From contig NZ_JACDUR010000002.1 in NCBI RefSeq assembly GCF_013761175.1, positions 186,001-250,000 on the forward strand: a stretch of DNA of 64,000 nt. Direction: 5' to 3'. Under the pieces are notes generated by a model. It saw only the letters and a list, made by a program, of their open reading frames with translations. It did not search any database and was not told the DNA's origin. A program made the position numbers and the translations under genes. The stretch comes from Nonomuraea soli (GTDB taxonomy: Bacteria > Actinomycetota > Actinomycetes > Streptosporangiales > Streptosporangiaceae). Numbering within the stretch: position 1 is the first letter of the stretch; the number at the start of each line of letters is the position of its first letter. Below, piece after piece: positions 16,928-24,531 of this stretch.

Positions 16928-17556
16928 CCGTCCGCGTCCTGATCGCCGACGACCACCCCGTGGTCCGCGACGGCATCCGCGCGATGCTGGAGACCCAGGA
17001 CGACCTGGAGGTGGTGGGCGAGGCGGTCGACGGGGCCGAGGCCGTACGGCTCGCGGGCACGTTGCGCCCCGACGTCACCCTCATGGACCTGCAACTGCCC
17101 GAACTCGACGGTGCCGGAGCGATCGGCCGCATCCGCGAGAACGACCCGGGCGCCCGCGTGATCGTCCTGACCACCTACGACACCGACAGCGACATCTCGC
17201 GCGCCATCGACGCGGGCGCCATCGGCTACCTGCTCAAGGACACCCGCCGCGAGCAGCTGTTCGACGCCATCAGGGCGGCGGCGCGCGGCGAGAGCGCCCT
17301 GTCACCCTCGATCGCCTCGCGGGTGCTGTCATGGGCACGTTCCGACCCGCCGGGAGCGCTCAGCGGACGGGAGATCGAGGTGCTCGGCGCCGTCGCCCGG
17401 GGCCTGAGCAACAAGGCCATCGCCGCCCACCTGTGCATCAGCGAGGCCACCGTCAAGACCCACCTCCTGCACGTCTTCGCCAAGCTCGGCGTCGACGACC
17501 GCACCGCCGCCGTCACCGTCGCCGCCTCCCGGGGGATCATCCGCCTGGGCCCGTGA
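16924..17556 (+). CDS. NarL/FixJ-family response regulator
   Basis: 210 residues, GTG start within the kinase stop. The receiver has D9-D10 and the phospho-acceptor D55 (TLMDLQLPELDG), with KD at the switch region (YLLKDTRREQ). The C-terminal LuxR helix-turn-helix is intact (LSGREIEVLGAVARG ... EATVKTHLLHVFAKL). The next gene on the same strand is 83 bp away behind an inverted repeat, so the ABM-UvrA-MFS operon is the natural candidate target. Confidence 0.93.
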   Translation: MTVRVLIADDHPVVRDGIRAMLETQDDLEVVGEAVDGAEAVRLAGTLRPDVTLMDLQLPELDGAGAIGRIRENDPGARVIVLTTYDTDSDISRAIDAGAIGYLLKDTRREQLFDAIRAAARGESALSPSIASRVLSWARSDPPGALSGREIEVLGAVARGLSNKAIAAHLCISEATVKTHLLHVFAKLGVDDRTAAVTVAASRGIIRLGP

Positions 17557-17579
17557 CGGGACGCATCGCCGGCGCATAG

Positions 17580-17595
17580 CGGATGTATCAATCCG
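17580..17595. promoter_or_regulatory. Inverted repeat upstream of the resistance operon
   Basis: CGGAT (17580-17584) and ATCCG (17591-17595) are a perfect 5-bp inverted repeat with a 6-base spacer, 45 bases before the ATG at 17640. The symmetry and position fit a binding site for the response regulator encoded just upstream or for another dimeric regulator. No convincing promoter boxes were identified. Confidence 0.3.
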
Positions 17596-17639
17596 GACGG
17601 CCACCCTGGTCTCACACCACCCGAGACGAGGAGGCCGAC

Positions 17640-17930
17640 ATGTCCGTCGTGCGCACGCACACCTACTCCGTCGCCGAAGCCGACCTCGAGGAGTTCCTCG
17701 CCCGGCGGGCCGGCCTGATCGGCACCGTCAGGGAGATCTGCCCCGGCCTCACGCACGCCGTGCTCATCCAGCTCGACGACGGCACCTACCGCGACACCTG
17801 GCACTGGGAGGACACCGGCCGGCTGGAGGCCGCCTCGCGCGCCGTCGCCGGCCTCCCCGAGGTGCCGCCGGCCATGGCGCTCACCAAGGACCTGAGCACC
17901 CAGGACGGCCACGTCGTCGACGAGCGCTGA
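17640..17930 (+). CDS. Small ABM-like (dimeric alpha-beta barrel) protein
   Basis: 96 residues with an excellent GAGGAGG ribosome site six bases upstream. The pattern of an N-terminal strand (SVVRTHTYSV), a helix with LEEFLARRAGLIGTVREICPGL, two strands around HAVLIQLDDGTYRDTWHWED and a C-terminal helix looks like the antibiotic-biosynthesis-monooxygenase fold. That fold includes monooxygenases, haem-degrading enzymes and ligand-binding proteins. No catalytic residue can be assigned. Being first in an apparent operon with a UvrA-like protein and an exporter, it may bind or modify a toxic aromatic compound; this is inference. Confidence 0.7.
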   Translation: MSVVRTHTYSVAEADLEEFLARRAGLIGTVREICPGLTHAVLIQLDDGTYRDTWHWEDTGRLEAASRAVAGLPEVPPAMALTKDLSTQDGHVVDER

Positions 17931-17962
17931 CCCCCGACGCACCTTCCGGACGGAGAGAGACG

Positions 17963-20326
17963 ATGAGCACCACCCCCAAGCACGCCGCCGACAGCCACGA
18001 CACGATCCGCGTGTACGGCGCGCGGGAGAACAACCTCAAGGACGTCAGCATCGAGATCCCCAAGCGGCGCCTGACGGCCTTCACCGGCGTCTCCGGTTCC
18101 GGCAAGAGCTCGCTGGTGTTCGCCACGATCGCCGCCGAGTCGCAGCGACTGATCAACGAGACCTACAGCGCCTTCGTCCAGGGGTTCATGCCGGCGCTGG
18201 CGCGGCCGGACGTCGACGTGCTCGACGGCCTGACCACGGCGATCATCGTCGACCAGGAGCGCATGGGCGCCAACCCGCGCTCCACCGTCGGCACGGTGAC
18301 CGACGCCAGCGCGATGCTGCGCATCCTGTTCAGCCGGCTCGCCCGCCCCTACATCGGCCCGCCCAACGCCTACTCCTTCAACGTCGCCTCGGTCAGGGTC
18401 GGCGGCGACGTCACGGTCGAGCGCGGCAACCAGACGTTCGTGCGGGAGAGCTTCTCCCGCGCCGGCGGCATGTGCCCCCGCTGCGAGGGCATGGGGCGCG
18501 TCACCGACATCGACCTGACCCAGCTCTACGACGAGGACAAGTCGCTCAACGAGGGCGCGCTGACCGTCCCCGGCTACAGCGTCGACGGCTGGTACGGCCG
18601 CATCTTCACCGGCTGCGGCTTCTTCGACCCCGGCAAGCCCATCAGGTCCTTCACCGAGCGCGAGCTGCACGACCTGCTCCACAAGGAGCCCACCAAGATC
18701 AAGGTGGACGGCGTCAACCTCACCTACGAGGGCCTGATCCCCAAGCTGCGCAAGTCGATGCTCTCCAAGGACAAGGAGTCGCTGCAGCCGCACGTGCGGG
18801 CCTTCGTCGAGCGGGCGGTCACCTTCGCCTCGTGCCCCGAGTGCTCCGGCACCCGGCTCAACGAGGCCGCGCGCTCGGCCACGATCGAGGGCGTGAGCAT
18901 CGCCGACGCCTGCTCGATGGAGATCCGCGACCTGGCCGAGTGGATCGGCGGCCTCGACGAGCCGCCGGTCGCGCCCCTGCTGTCGTCGCTGCGGCACACC
19001 CTCGACTCCTTCGCCGAGATCGGCCTGGGCTACCTCACCCTCGACCGGTCGTCGGGCACGCTGTCGGGCGGCGAGGCTCAGCGGGTCAAGATGATCCGCC
19101 ACCTCGGCTCCTCCCTCACCGACGTCACCTACGTCTTCGACGAGCCCACCGTCGGGCTGCACCCGCACGACATCCAGCGCATGAACCAGCTGCTGCTGCG
19201 CCTGCGCGACAAGGGCAACACGGTGCTGGTCGTCGAGCACAAGCCCGAAGCCATCGCGATCGCCGACCACGTCGTCGACCTCGGCCCGCGCGCCGGCACC
19301 GCCGGCGGCCAGGTGGTGTTCGAGGGCACCGTCGAGGGGCTGCGCGCCAGCGGCACGCTGACCGGCCGCCACCTCGACGACCGGGCCGCCGTCAAGCCCG
19401 AGGTCCGCCCGCGCACCGGCGTGCTCGAGGTACGGGGCGCCCGCTCGCACAACCTGCGCGACGTGGACGTCGACATCCCGCTCGGGGTGCTCTGCGTCGT
19501 CACCGGCGTGGCGGGATCGGGCAAGAGCTCCCTCATCCACGGCTCGGTCGCGGGCAGGGACGGCGTCGTGGCGATCGACCAGACGGCCATCCGCGGCTCC
19601 CGGCGCAGCAACCCGGCGACCTACACCGGGCTGCTCGACCCGATCCGCAAGGCCTTCGCCAAGGCCAACGGGGTCAAGCCCGCCCTGTTCAGCGCCAACT
19701 CCGAGGGTGCCTGCCCGACGTGCAACGGCGCCGGAGTCGTCTACGTCGACCTCGGCATGATGGCCGGCGTCGAGAACCCCTGCGAGGAGTGCGAGGGCAA
19801 GCGCTTCCAGGCTTCCGTGCTCGAATACCACCTCGGCGGCAAGGACATCAGCGAGGTCCTGGCCATGCCGGTCGGCGAGGCGCTGGAGTTCTTCGGCTCC
19901 GGCGAGGCGCGCATCCCGGCGGCGCACGCCATCCTGGAGCGGCTGGCCGATGTCGGGCTCGGCTACATCAGCCTGGGCCAGCCGCTGACCACGTTGTCGG
20001 GCGGTGAGCGGCAGCGGTTGAAGCTGGCCACGCACATGGCCGACAAGGGCGGGGTGTACGTGCTCGACGAGCCGACGACCGGGCTGCACCTGGCCGATGT
20101 GGAGCAGTTGCTGGCGCTGATGGACCGGCTGGTGGAGTCGGGCAAGTCGGTGATCGTGATCGAGCATCACCAGGCGGTGATGGCGCACGCCGATTGGATC
20201 ATCGACCTGGGTCCCGGCGCCGGCCACGACGGCGGGAAGATCGTCTTCGAGGGCACCCCCGCCGACCTGGTCGCGGCCCGCTCCACCCTGACGGGCGAGC
20301 ATCTGGCCGCCTACGTCGGCCACTGA
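17963..20326 (+). CDS. UvrA-like ABC protein of the drug-resistance (DrrC-like) type
   Basis: 787 residues, shorter than DNA-repair UvrA at about 950. It holds two ABC domains: Walker A GVSGSGKSS (about residue 42) with signature LSGGEAQR, and GVAGSGKSS with LSGGERQR. Four CxxC pairs (CPRC, CPEC, CPTC, CEEC) look like zinc or structural sites. The shortened region after the first Walker A indicates loss of the UvrB-binding insertion of true UvrA. Relatives such as DrrC protect producers from DNA-binding drugs. GGAGAGAG lies just before the ATG. The MFS exporter follows after 33 bp, so removal from DNA plus efflux is a reasonable model. Confidence 0.87.
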   Translation: MSTTPKHAADSHDTIRVYGARENNLKDVSIEIPKRRLTAFTGVSGSGKSSLVFATIAAESQRLINETYSAFVQGFMPALARPDVDVLDGLTTAIIVDQERMGANPRSTVGTVTDASAMLRILFSRLARPYIGPPNAYSFNVASVRVGGDVTVERGNQTFVRESFSRAGGMCPRCEGMGRVTDIDLTQLYDEDKSLNEGALTVPGYSVDGWYGRIFTGCGFFDPGKPIRSFTERELHDLLHKEPTKIKVDGVNLTYEGLIPKLRKSMLSKDKESLQPHVRAFVERAVTFASCPECSGTRLNEAARSATIEGVSIADACSMEIRDLAEWIGGLDEPPVAPLLSSLRHTLDSFAEIGLGYLTLDRSSGTLSGGEAQRVKMIRHLGSSLTDVTYVFDEPTVGLHPHDIQRMNQLLLRLRDKGNTVLVVEHKPEAIAIADHVVDLGPRAGTAGGQVVFEGTVEGLRASGTLTGRHLDDRAAVKPEVRPRTGVLEVRGARSHNLRDVDVDIPLGVLCVVTGVAGSGKSSLIHGSVAGRDGVVAIDQTAIRGSRRSNPATYTGLLDPIRKAFAKANGVKPALFSANSEGACPTCNGAGVVYVDLGMMAGVENPCEECEGKRFQASVLEYHLGGKDISEVLAMPVGEALEFFGSGEARIPAAHAILERLADVGLGYISLGQPLTTLSGGERQRLKLATHMADKGGVYVLDEPTTGLHLADVEQLLALMDRLVESGKSVIVIEHHQAVMAHADWIIDLGPGAGHDGGKIVFEGTPADLVAARSTLTGEHLAAYVGH

Positions 20327-20359
20327 GAACCCCAGAACCCCCGGCAGGAGGCCAGTCCC

Positions 20360-21640
20360 ATGTCCACCGAGACGAGCAGCCGCGAGACCAACCGGTCCTA
20401 CCGCGACGTGCTGCGCAACCGGCACCTGGCCGGGCTCCTCCTGGGCGACCTGCTCGCCGGCGCGGGCACCGGCATGATCATCGTGGCCATGCCGGTGCAG
20501 ACGCTCGCCATCCACGGCGACGTGCCCAAGGCGATCGCCATCGGGCTCGTGGAGGCGGCGCCGTTCATCCTGTCGACCCTGCTCGCGCTGGCCATCGGGC
20601 TGGGTCGGGTCACGATCGCGCCCCGGGTGCTGCTGATCGCCGACTGCCTGTTCAGGTCGGTGACCTTCACCGTGCTCGGCGCGCTGGCCCTCACCGGGCG
20701 GCTCACGCTGCCGGTGCTCATCTTCGGGCTGCTGGCGGGGTCGGTGTTCCGGATGGCGGGGTCGAGCAGCAGGCGGCTGCTGGCGACCTCGCTGGCGGGG
20801 GAGAGCGGGCAGTTCGCGGTCAACGGGCTGCTGGGGCTGAACGCCACGTTCGCGCTGTACATCGTGGGGCCGGTGCTGGGCGGGCTGATCGTCGCCACCA
20901 CCAGCGCGGGGGTGGCGCTGGTGTGCGATGCGGCGGGGGCGCTGATCCTCCTGGCGGCCGTCCTCCTCGCCGTCCCCCGCTCGTCCCGCGAGGCCTCGTC
21001 CGAGGAGCGGGGGGCCGGGGCGGGGCGGGGGGTGCGTGGGGTCGAGTCGGGGTGGCGAATCTTGCGCCGTCGCCCCGTCGCCGCCCGCCTGCTGGTCGTC
21101 GAGTTCTTCTTCAACTTCCTCTACATGCCCATCGAGATAGCCCTCCCCCTCTACGTGCGCGACCGCCTCGATGCCGACGCCTCGGCGCTGGGGCTCATGT
21201 GGGGCGCCCTGGGCCTGGGGGCGTTCGCCGGCGCCGCCCTGGTCAACCAGCTGCGCAACCTCCCGCAACGCCACGTCCTCATCGCGATCGTCGGCCTGTG
21301 GGCGATGTGCCCGATCGCCCTGGCGTTCGTCGACGACCTCACTCCAGCCCTGGTCGTGTTCGCCCTGGGCGGCCTGGTGTGGGCGCCGTTCACCCCGGTG
21401 GCCTACAGCTTCCTGCAGTCGGGTGTGCGCCCCGAGGAGCAGCAGCAGGTCGTCACCCTCTGGACGACCGGCTCCACGGTGGCCGCTCCGCTCGGCCTCC
21501 TGGCGGGCGGCCCGCTCATCGAGCTGGCCGGCAGTGTCAGGGGTCTCGTGCTGTCAGGCGTGCTGACCCTGATGCTGCTCCCGATCGCCGCGATGGCGGT
21601 CCTCCGGCGCACCCCTCATTATGGTGAAGCTCGTCGTTAA
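20360..21640 (+). CDS. MFS drug-efflux transporter
   Basis: 426 residues with 12 predicted helices and a Gly/Arg/Glu-rich central loop (around residues 212-235) between helices 6 and 7. It belongs to the MFS group related to macrolide and multidrug exporters. AGGAGG precedes the ATG, and the gene follows the UvrA-like gene by 33 bp. It is the likely exporter of the compound that the upstream proteins defend against. The loop is encoded by a very G-rich run (about 20990-21050). Its TAA stop shares the palindrome TTAA with the TAA stop of the convergent ROK gene. Confidence 0.87.
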   Translation: MSTETSSRETNRSYRDVLRNRHLAGLLLGDLLAGAGTGMIIVAMPVQTLAIHGDVPKAIAIGLVEAAPFILSTLLALAIGLGRVTIAPRVLLIADCLFRSVTFTVLGALALTGRLTLPVLIFGLLAGSVFRMAGSSSRRLLATSLAGESGQFAVNGLLGLNATFALYIVGPVLGGLIVATTSAGVALVCDAAGALILLAAVLLAVPRSSREASSEERGAGAGRGVRGVESGWRILRRRPVAARLLVVEFFFNFLYMPIEIALPLYVRDRLDADASALGLMWGALGLGAFAGAALVNQLRNLPQRHVLIAIVGLWAMCPIALAFVDDLTPALVVFALGGLVWAPFTPVAYSFLQSGVRPEEQQQVVTLWTTGSTVAAPLGLLAGGPLIELAGSVRGLVLSGVLTLMLLPIAAMAVLRRTPHYGEARR

Positions 21641-22776
21641 TGTGCGGGGTTGAACAATCGGGCGTTCAGGTGGTCGACGGCGAAGCACACCGCGCCCACG
21701 GCCACGCACTCCTCCCCGAGCGTCGAGCCGCGGATCTCGGGGGTGCGCAGGCACATGGTCTCCAGCTCCGCCCGCAGCGGCTCCTTCAGCACGTCCGCCG
21801 ACCGTGAGAAGCCGCCGCCCAGCACCACCAGCTCGGGATCGACCGTGAGGGTCATGGCCGCCGTCGCCATCGCCAGCACCTTCACGTAGCGCAGTACGGC
21901 GGTCGTCGAGCCGGGGTCGCCCTGCCGTACCGCCTCGAACAGCGCGGCCGCCACCTCGCCGGGCGCCAGCCCCGAGGTGACCGGTGACACGGACGCCTGC
22001 AGCAGGTCGCTGGAGGCGGCCAGGTTGAACAGCGGGTGCACGCCGATCTCGCCCGCCGCTCCGCTCGAACCGCGCAGGGGCGCGCCGTCGAGGATGACCG
22101 CGGCTCCGGGGCGGCGCCCGAGGTGCAGGTAGACCAGGTTGTCGACCTGCCGCGCCGCGCCCTTGCGGTGCTCGGCCAGGGCGGCCAGGCGGCTGTCGTT
22201 CTCGACCACCACGGGGCACGGGAGCCTGGCGCTCAGGTGCTCGGCCAGCGGGGCGCCCGACCAGTCGCGGATGGCGCGTGACAACACGATGCGCCCCTCC
22301 AGGTCGATGTAGCCGGTGCTGCCGGCCACGGCCCCCCAGACCTCGTCCTCGGTGGCGCCCGCCCCCGTCAGGCAGGCGTCGATCGCGCGGTCGACGGCTT
22401 GCAGCCGTTCGTCCCTGGTCAGCGCGGGCGTCACCGGCACGCGGGACAGGTGCACGACGTTGCCGTCGAGGTCGCCGAGCGCGGCCCTGACGTTGTGCGC
22501 CCCTATGTCGAGCCCCAGGACCCGCCCCGCCTCCGCGCGGAAGCGGTAGCGGCGTGCGGGCCGGCCCTTGCCACCCGCGCTGGGGTCCATCTCGGCCACC
22601 CAGCCCTGCTCGATCAGGTCGTGGACGGCCTGCTTGACGGTGGCCCTGGCCAGTTCGGTGCGCTCCGCCAGGTGCGTCAGCGGCATCGGACCTCCGGCGC
22701 GCAGGGCCGCCACGACGGCCAGCGAGTTGAGCTTGCGCAGCCGCTGGAGATCGCCGCCGCTCACGGCGAGAGTCAC
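21637..22776 (-). CDS. ROK-family transcriptional regulator without the zinc motif
   Basis: 379 residues: N-terminal winged helix (LTHLAERTELARATVKQAVHDLIEQGWV) and a ROK domain (VLGLDIGAHNVRAALGDLDG, GAAGEIGVHP, VLGGGFSRS). The CxCGxxGC zinc motif of typical ROK proteins is missing, being replaced by VHPLFNLAAS. I chose the GTG at 22776 because AGAGGGAG precedes it at ideal spacing; a GTG 13 codons upstream (22815) in the same frame has no such site. The gene is divergent from the hexosaminidase, its probable target, with an N-acetylhexosamine as the likely effector. Confidence 0.88.
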   Translation of the reverse strand: MTLAVSGGDLQRLRKLNSLAVVAALRAGGPMPLTHLAERTELARATVKQAVHDLIEQGWVAEMDPSAGGKGRPARRYRFRAEAGRVLGLDIGAHNVRAALGDLDGNVVHLSRVPVTPALTRDERLQAVDRAIDACLTGAGATEDEVWGAVAGSTGYIDLEGRIVLSRAIRDWSGAPLAEHLSARLPCPVVVENDSRLAALAEHRKGAARQVDNLVYLHLGRRPGAAVILDGAPLRGSSGAAGEIGVHPLFNLAASSDLLQASVSPVTSGLAPGEVAAALFEAVRQGDPGSTTAVLRYVKVLAMATAAMTLTVDPELVVLGGGFSRSADVLKEPLRAELETMCLRTPEIRGSTLGEECVAVGAVCFAVDHLNARLFNPAH

Positions 22777-22815
22777 GCTGGCTCCCTCTTGACGGATATT
22801 AATGGCGGACTCCAC

Positions 22816-22842
22816 TATAAAGGCGCCTCAAGGAGATGATCC
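22816..22842 (+). promoter_or_regulatory. -10-like box and near-perfect extended ribosome-binding site
   Basis: TATAAA at 22816-22821 could be a -10 element; TTGACG at 22789-22794 lies 21 bp upstream, which is long for a -35. AAGGAGATGATCC (22830-22842) matches 12 of 13 positions of the full complement to the 16S rRNA 3' end. It sits eight bases before a GTG that opens a 17-codon reading frame. The same interval must also hold the promoter of the divergent ROK gene, whose start is at 22776. Confidence 0.45.
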
Positions 22843-22843
22843 A

Positions 22844-22897
22844 GTGTCCACCAAGGGCAACGTCCTGACGCCACGCCTCGTGCCCGTCGCCCGGTAA
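22844..22897 (+). CDS. 17-residue leader ORF (or truncated N-terminus) before the hexosaminidase
   Basis: GTG at 22844 to TAA at 22897 encodes MSTKGNVLTPRLVPVAR. The ribosome site is stronger than that of any other gene in the window. The stop TAA overlaps the AAGGA that serves the hexosaminidase GTG nine bases later, so the two should be translationally coupled. The ORF is in the same frame as the hexosaminidase, so a single TAA separates them. It could be a leader peptide controlling the downstream gene, a small functional peptide, or the remnant of a longer N-terminus ended by a nonsense mutation. I do not recognise the peptide. Confidence 0.5.
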   Translation: MSTKGNVLTPRLVPVAR

Positions 22898-22906
22898 GGA
22901 CCCCTC

Positions 22907-24529
22907 GTGCTGCTGCCCCGACCCGCAGGGTTCTCCCAGGAGCCCGGCGAGCCCTTCGTCCTGTCCGCCGACACCGTGATCGCCGCGCCCGCGCCACTCC
23001 TGCGCGCGGCCGGCTGGTTGCGGGAGGTCCTGAGACCCGTCACCGGCCTGCCGCTGCCGCCCGGGCCGCCCGGGGACCACGCCATCGAGTTCACCCTGGC
23101 CGCCGACCTCGGCCCCGAGTCCTACCGCCTCGCCGTACGAACCGCGACGGTGCTGGTCGAGGCGGGAGACGCCGCAGGGGCCTTCTACGCCGCCCAGACC
23201 CTGCGCCAGCTCCTGCCCCCGGCCGCCTTCCGCCGGGGCTCCATCGGCGAGACCGGCTGGACGCTGCCGCCCGTCACGATCGAGGACCGCCCCCGGTACG
23301 GCTGGCGCGGCGTGCTCATCGACGTCGCCCGCCACTTCCTGCCCAAGAACGACCTCCTGCGCTACGTCGACCTGCTGGCCGCCCACAAGCTCAACGTCCT
23401 GCACCTGCACCTGACCGACGACCAGGGCTGGCGGGTGGAGATCAAGGGCCTGCCCAGGCTGACCGAGGTCGGCGCCTGGCGCAGGGAGAGCCCGCTGGGC
23501 GCGCGGCAGCACGGCGTGTTCGACGGGCGCCCGCACGGCGGCTACTACACCCAGGACGACCTGCGGGAGATCGTCGCCTACGCGGCCGACCGCTTCGTCA
23601 CCGTCGTGCCCGAGATCGAACTGCCCGGCCACGCCCAGGCGGCCATCGCCGCCTACCCCGAGCTGGGCAACACGCGCAGGCCCCTGGAGGTGGCGACCCG
23701 CTGGGGCGTGTCGTGCAACGTGGTCAACGCCGAGGACTCCACCCTGGACTTCTACCGCACCGTGTTCGACCAGGTCATGGAGATCTTCCCGGGCCGCTAC
23801 GTCTGCGTCGGCGGCGACGAGTGCCCCAAGGAGCAGTGGAAGCGCAGCCCCTCCGCGCAGCGCCGTATCCGCGAGCTGGGCCTGCGCGACGAGGACGAGC
23901 TGCACGCCTGGTTCGTGCGCCAAATCGGCGAGCACCTGGCCGCCCGGGGCAGGAAGCTGCTGGCCTGGGACGAGATCCTGGAGGGCGGCCTGCCGCCGGG
24001 CGCCACCGTGGCCGCCTGGCGCGGAGGCGCCGGGGCGATCACGGCCGCGCGCGCAGGACACGACGTGGTCACCAGCCCGTTCGACCGGCTCTACCTCGAC
24101 TTCCGCCAGGCCGAGGGCGGCGACGAGCCGGTGCCGATCGGCAGCGTCACCACGCTGCGCGACGTCCACGCCTTCGAGCCGGTGCCGGCCGGGCTCGAGG
24201 AGGAGCACGCCGGACGGGTCCTGGGCAGCCAGGCCGCGCTCTGGACCGAGCACATCGACTCGCCCCGCGCCCTCGACTACATGGCCTTCCCCCGGCTGCC
24301 TGCCTTCGCCGAGGTGATGTGGAGCCCGCCGGGGGGCGACTTCGACGACTTCCGCACCCGGCTGGGCCACCACGAGCCGCGCCTGGCCGCGCTGGGTGTG
24401 GAGTATCGCAAGGACACCGGCCCGGAGCCCTGGCAGACCCGCCCCGACGTGCGGGGCTGGCCCAAGGAACGGGCCACGGTCGACGCCCAGATCGACGCCT
24501 GGACCTCCACCCTCGTCGCGGAAAGGTGA
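22907..24529 (+). CDS. Beta-N-acetylhexosaminidase, GH20
   Basis: 540 residues. A GH20b-like N-terminal domain (residues about 1-120) precedes the catalytic barrel, which starts near RYGWRGVLIDVARHF. The catalytic Asp-Glu pair is D304-E305 in VGGDECPKEQW; the family elements HLHLTDDQGWR, EIELPGHAQA and LGSQAALWTEH are all present. It removes terminal GlcNAc or GalNAc by substrate-assisted hydrolysis. No signal peptide is visible, so the enzyme is probably cytoplasmic and acts on imported chitooligosaccharides or similar. The start is GTG with AAGGA eight bases upstream, overlapping the stop of the 17-codon ORF. The PLD-like gene follows by two bases. Confidence 0.93.
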   Translation: MLLPRPAGFSQEPGEPFVLSADTVIAAPAPLLRAAGWLREVLRPVTGLPLPPGPPGDHAIEFTLAADLGPESYRLAVRTATVLVEAGDAAGAFYAAQTLRQLLPPAAFRRGSIGETGWTLPPVTIEDRPRYGWRGVLIDVARHFLPKNDLLRYVDLLAAHKLNVLHLHLTDDQGWRVEIKGLPRLTEVGAWRRESPLGARQHGVFDGRPHGGYYTQDDLREIVAYAADRFVTVVPEIELPGHAQAAIAAYPELGNTRRPLEVATRWGVSCNVVNAEDSTLDFYRTVFDQVMEIFPGRYVCVGGDECPKEQWKRSPSAQRRIRELGLRDEDELHAWFVRQIGEHLAARGRKLLAWDEILEGGLPPGATVAAWRGGAGAITAARAGHDVVTSPFDRLYLDFRQAEGGDEPVPIGSVTTLRDVHAFEPVPAGLEEEHAGRVLGSQAALWTEHIDSPRALDYMAFPRLPAFAEVMWSPPGGDFDDFRTRLGHHEPRLAALGVEYRKDTGPEPWQTRPDVRGWPKERATVDAQIDAWTSTLVAER

Positions 24530-24531
24530 AC

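Noticed and set aside
17963..20326. Nucleotide-excision-repair UvrA
   Set aside because: Both UvrA-like proteins here are about 150 residues shorter than repair UvrA, appear to lack the UvrB-interaction insertion and lie in operons with an exporter or a dioxygenase.
17786..21274. Very long open frame (over 1100 codons) antisense to the UvrA-like and MFS genes
   Set aside because: Composition is Arg/Gly/His/Asp-rich shadow sequence of GC-rich coding DNA, with no domain, and it lies opposite clearly conserved proteins. Other long antisense frames (for example 9672-10541, 43152-46205, 54207-55823) were dismissed for the same reason.
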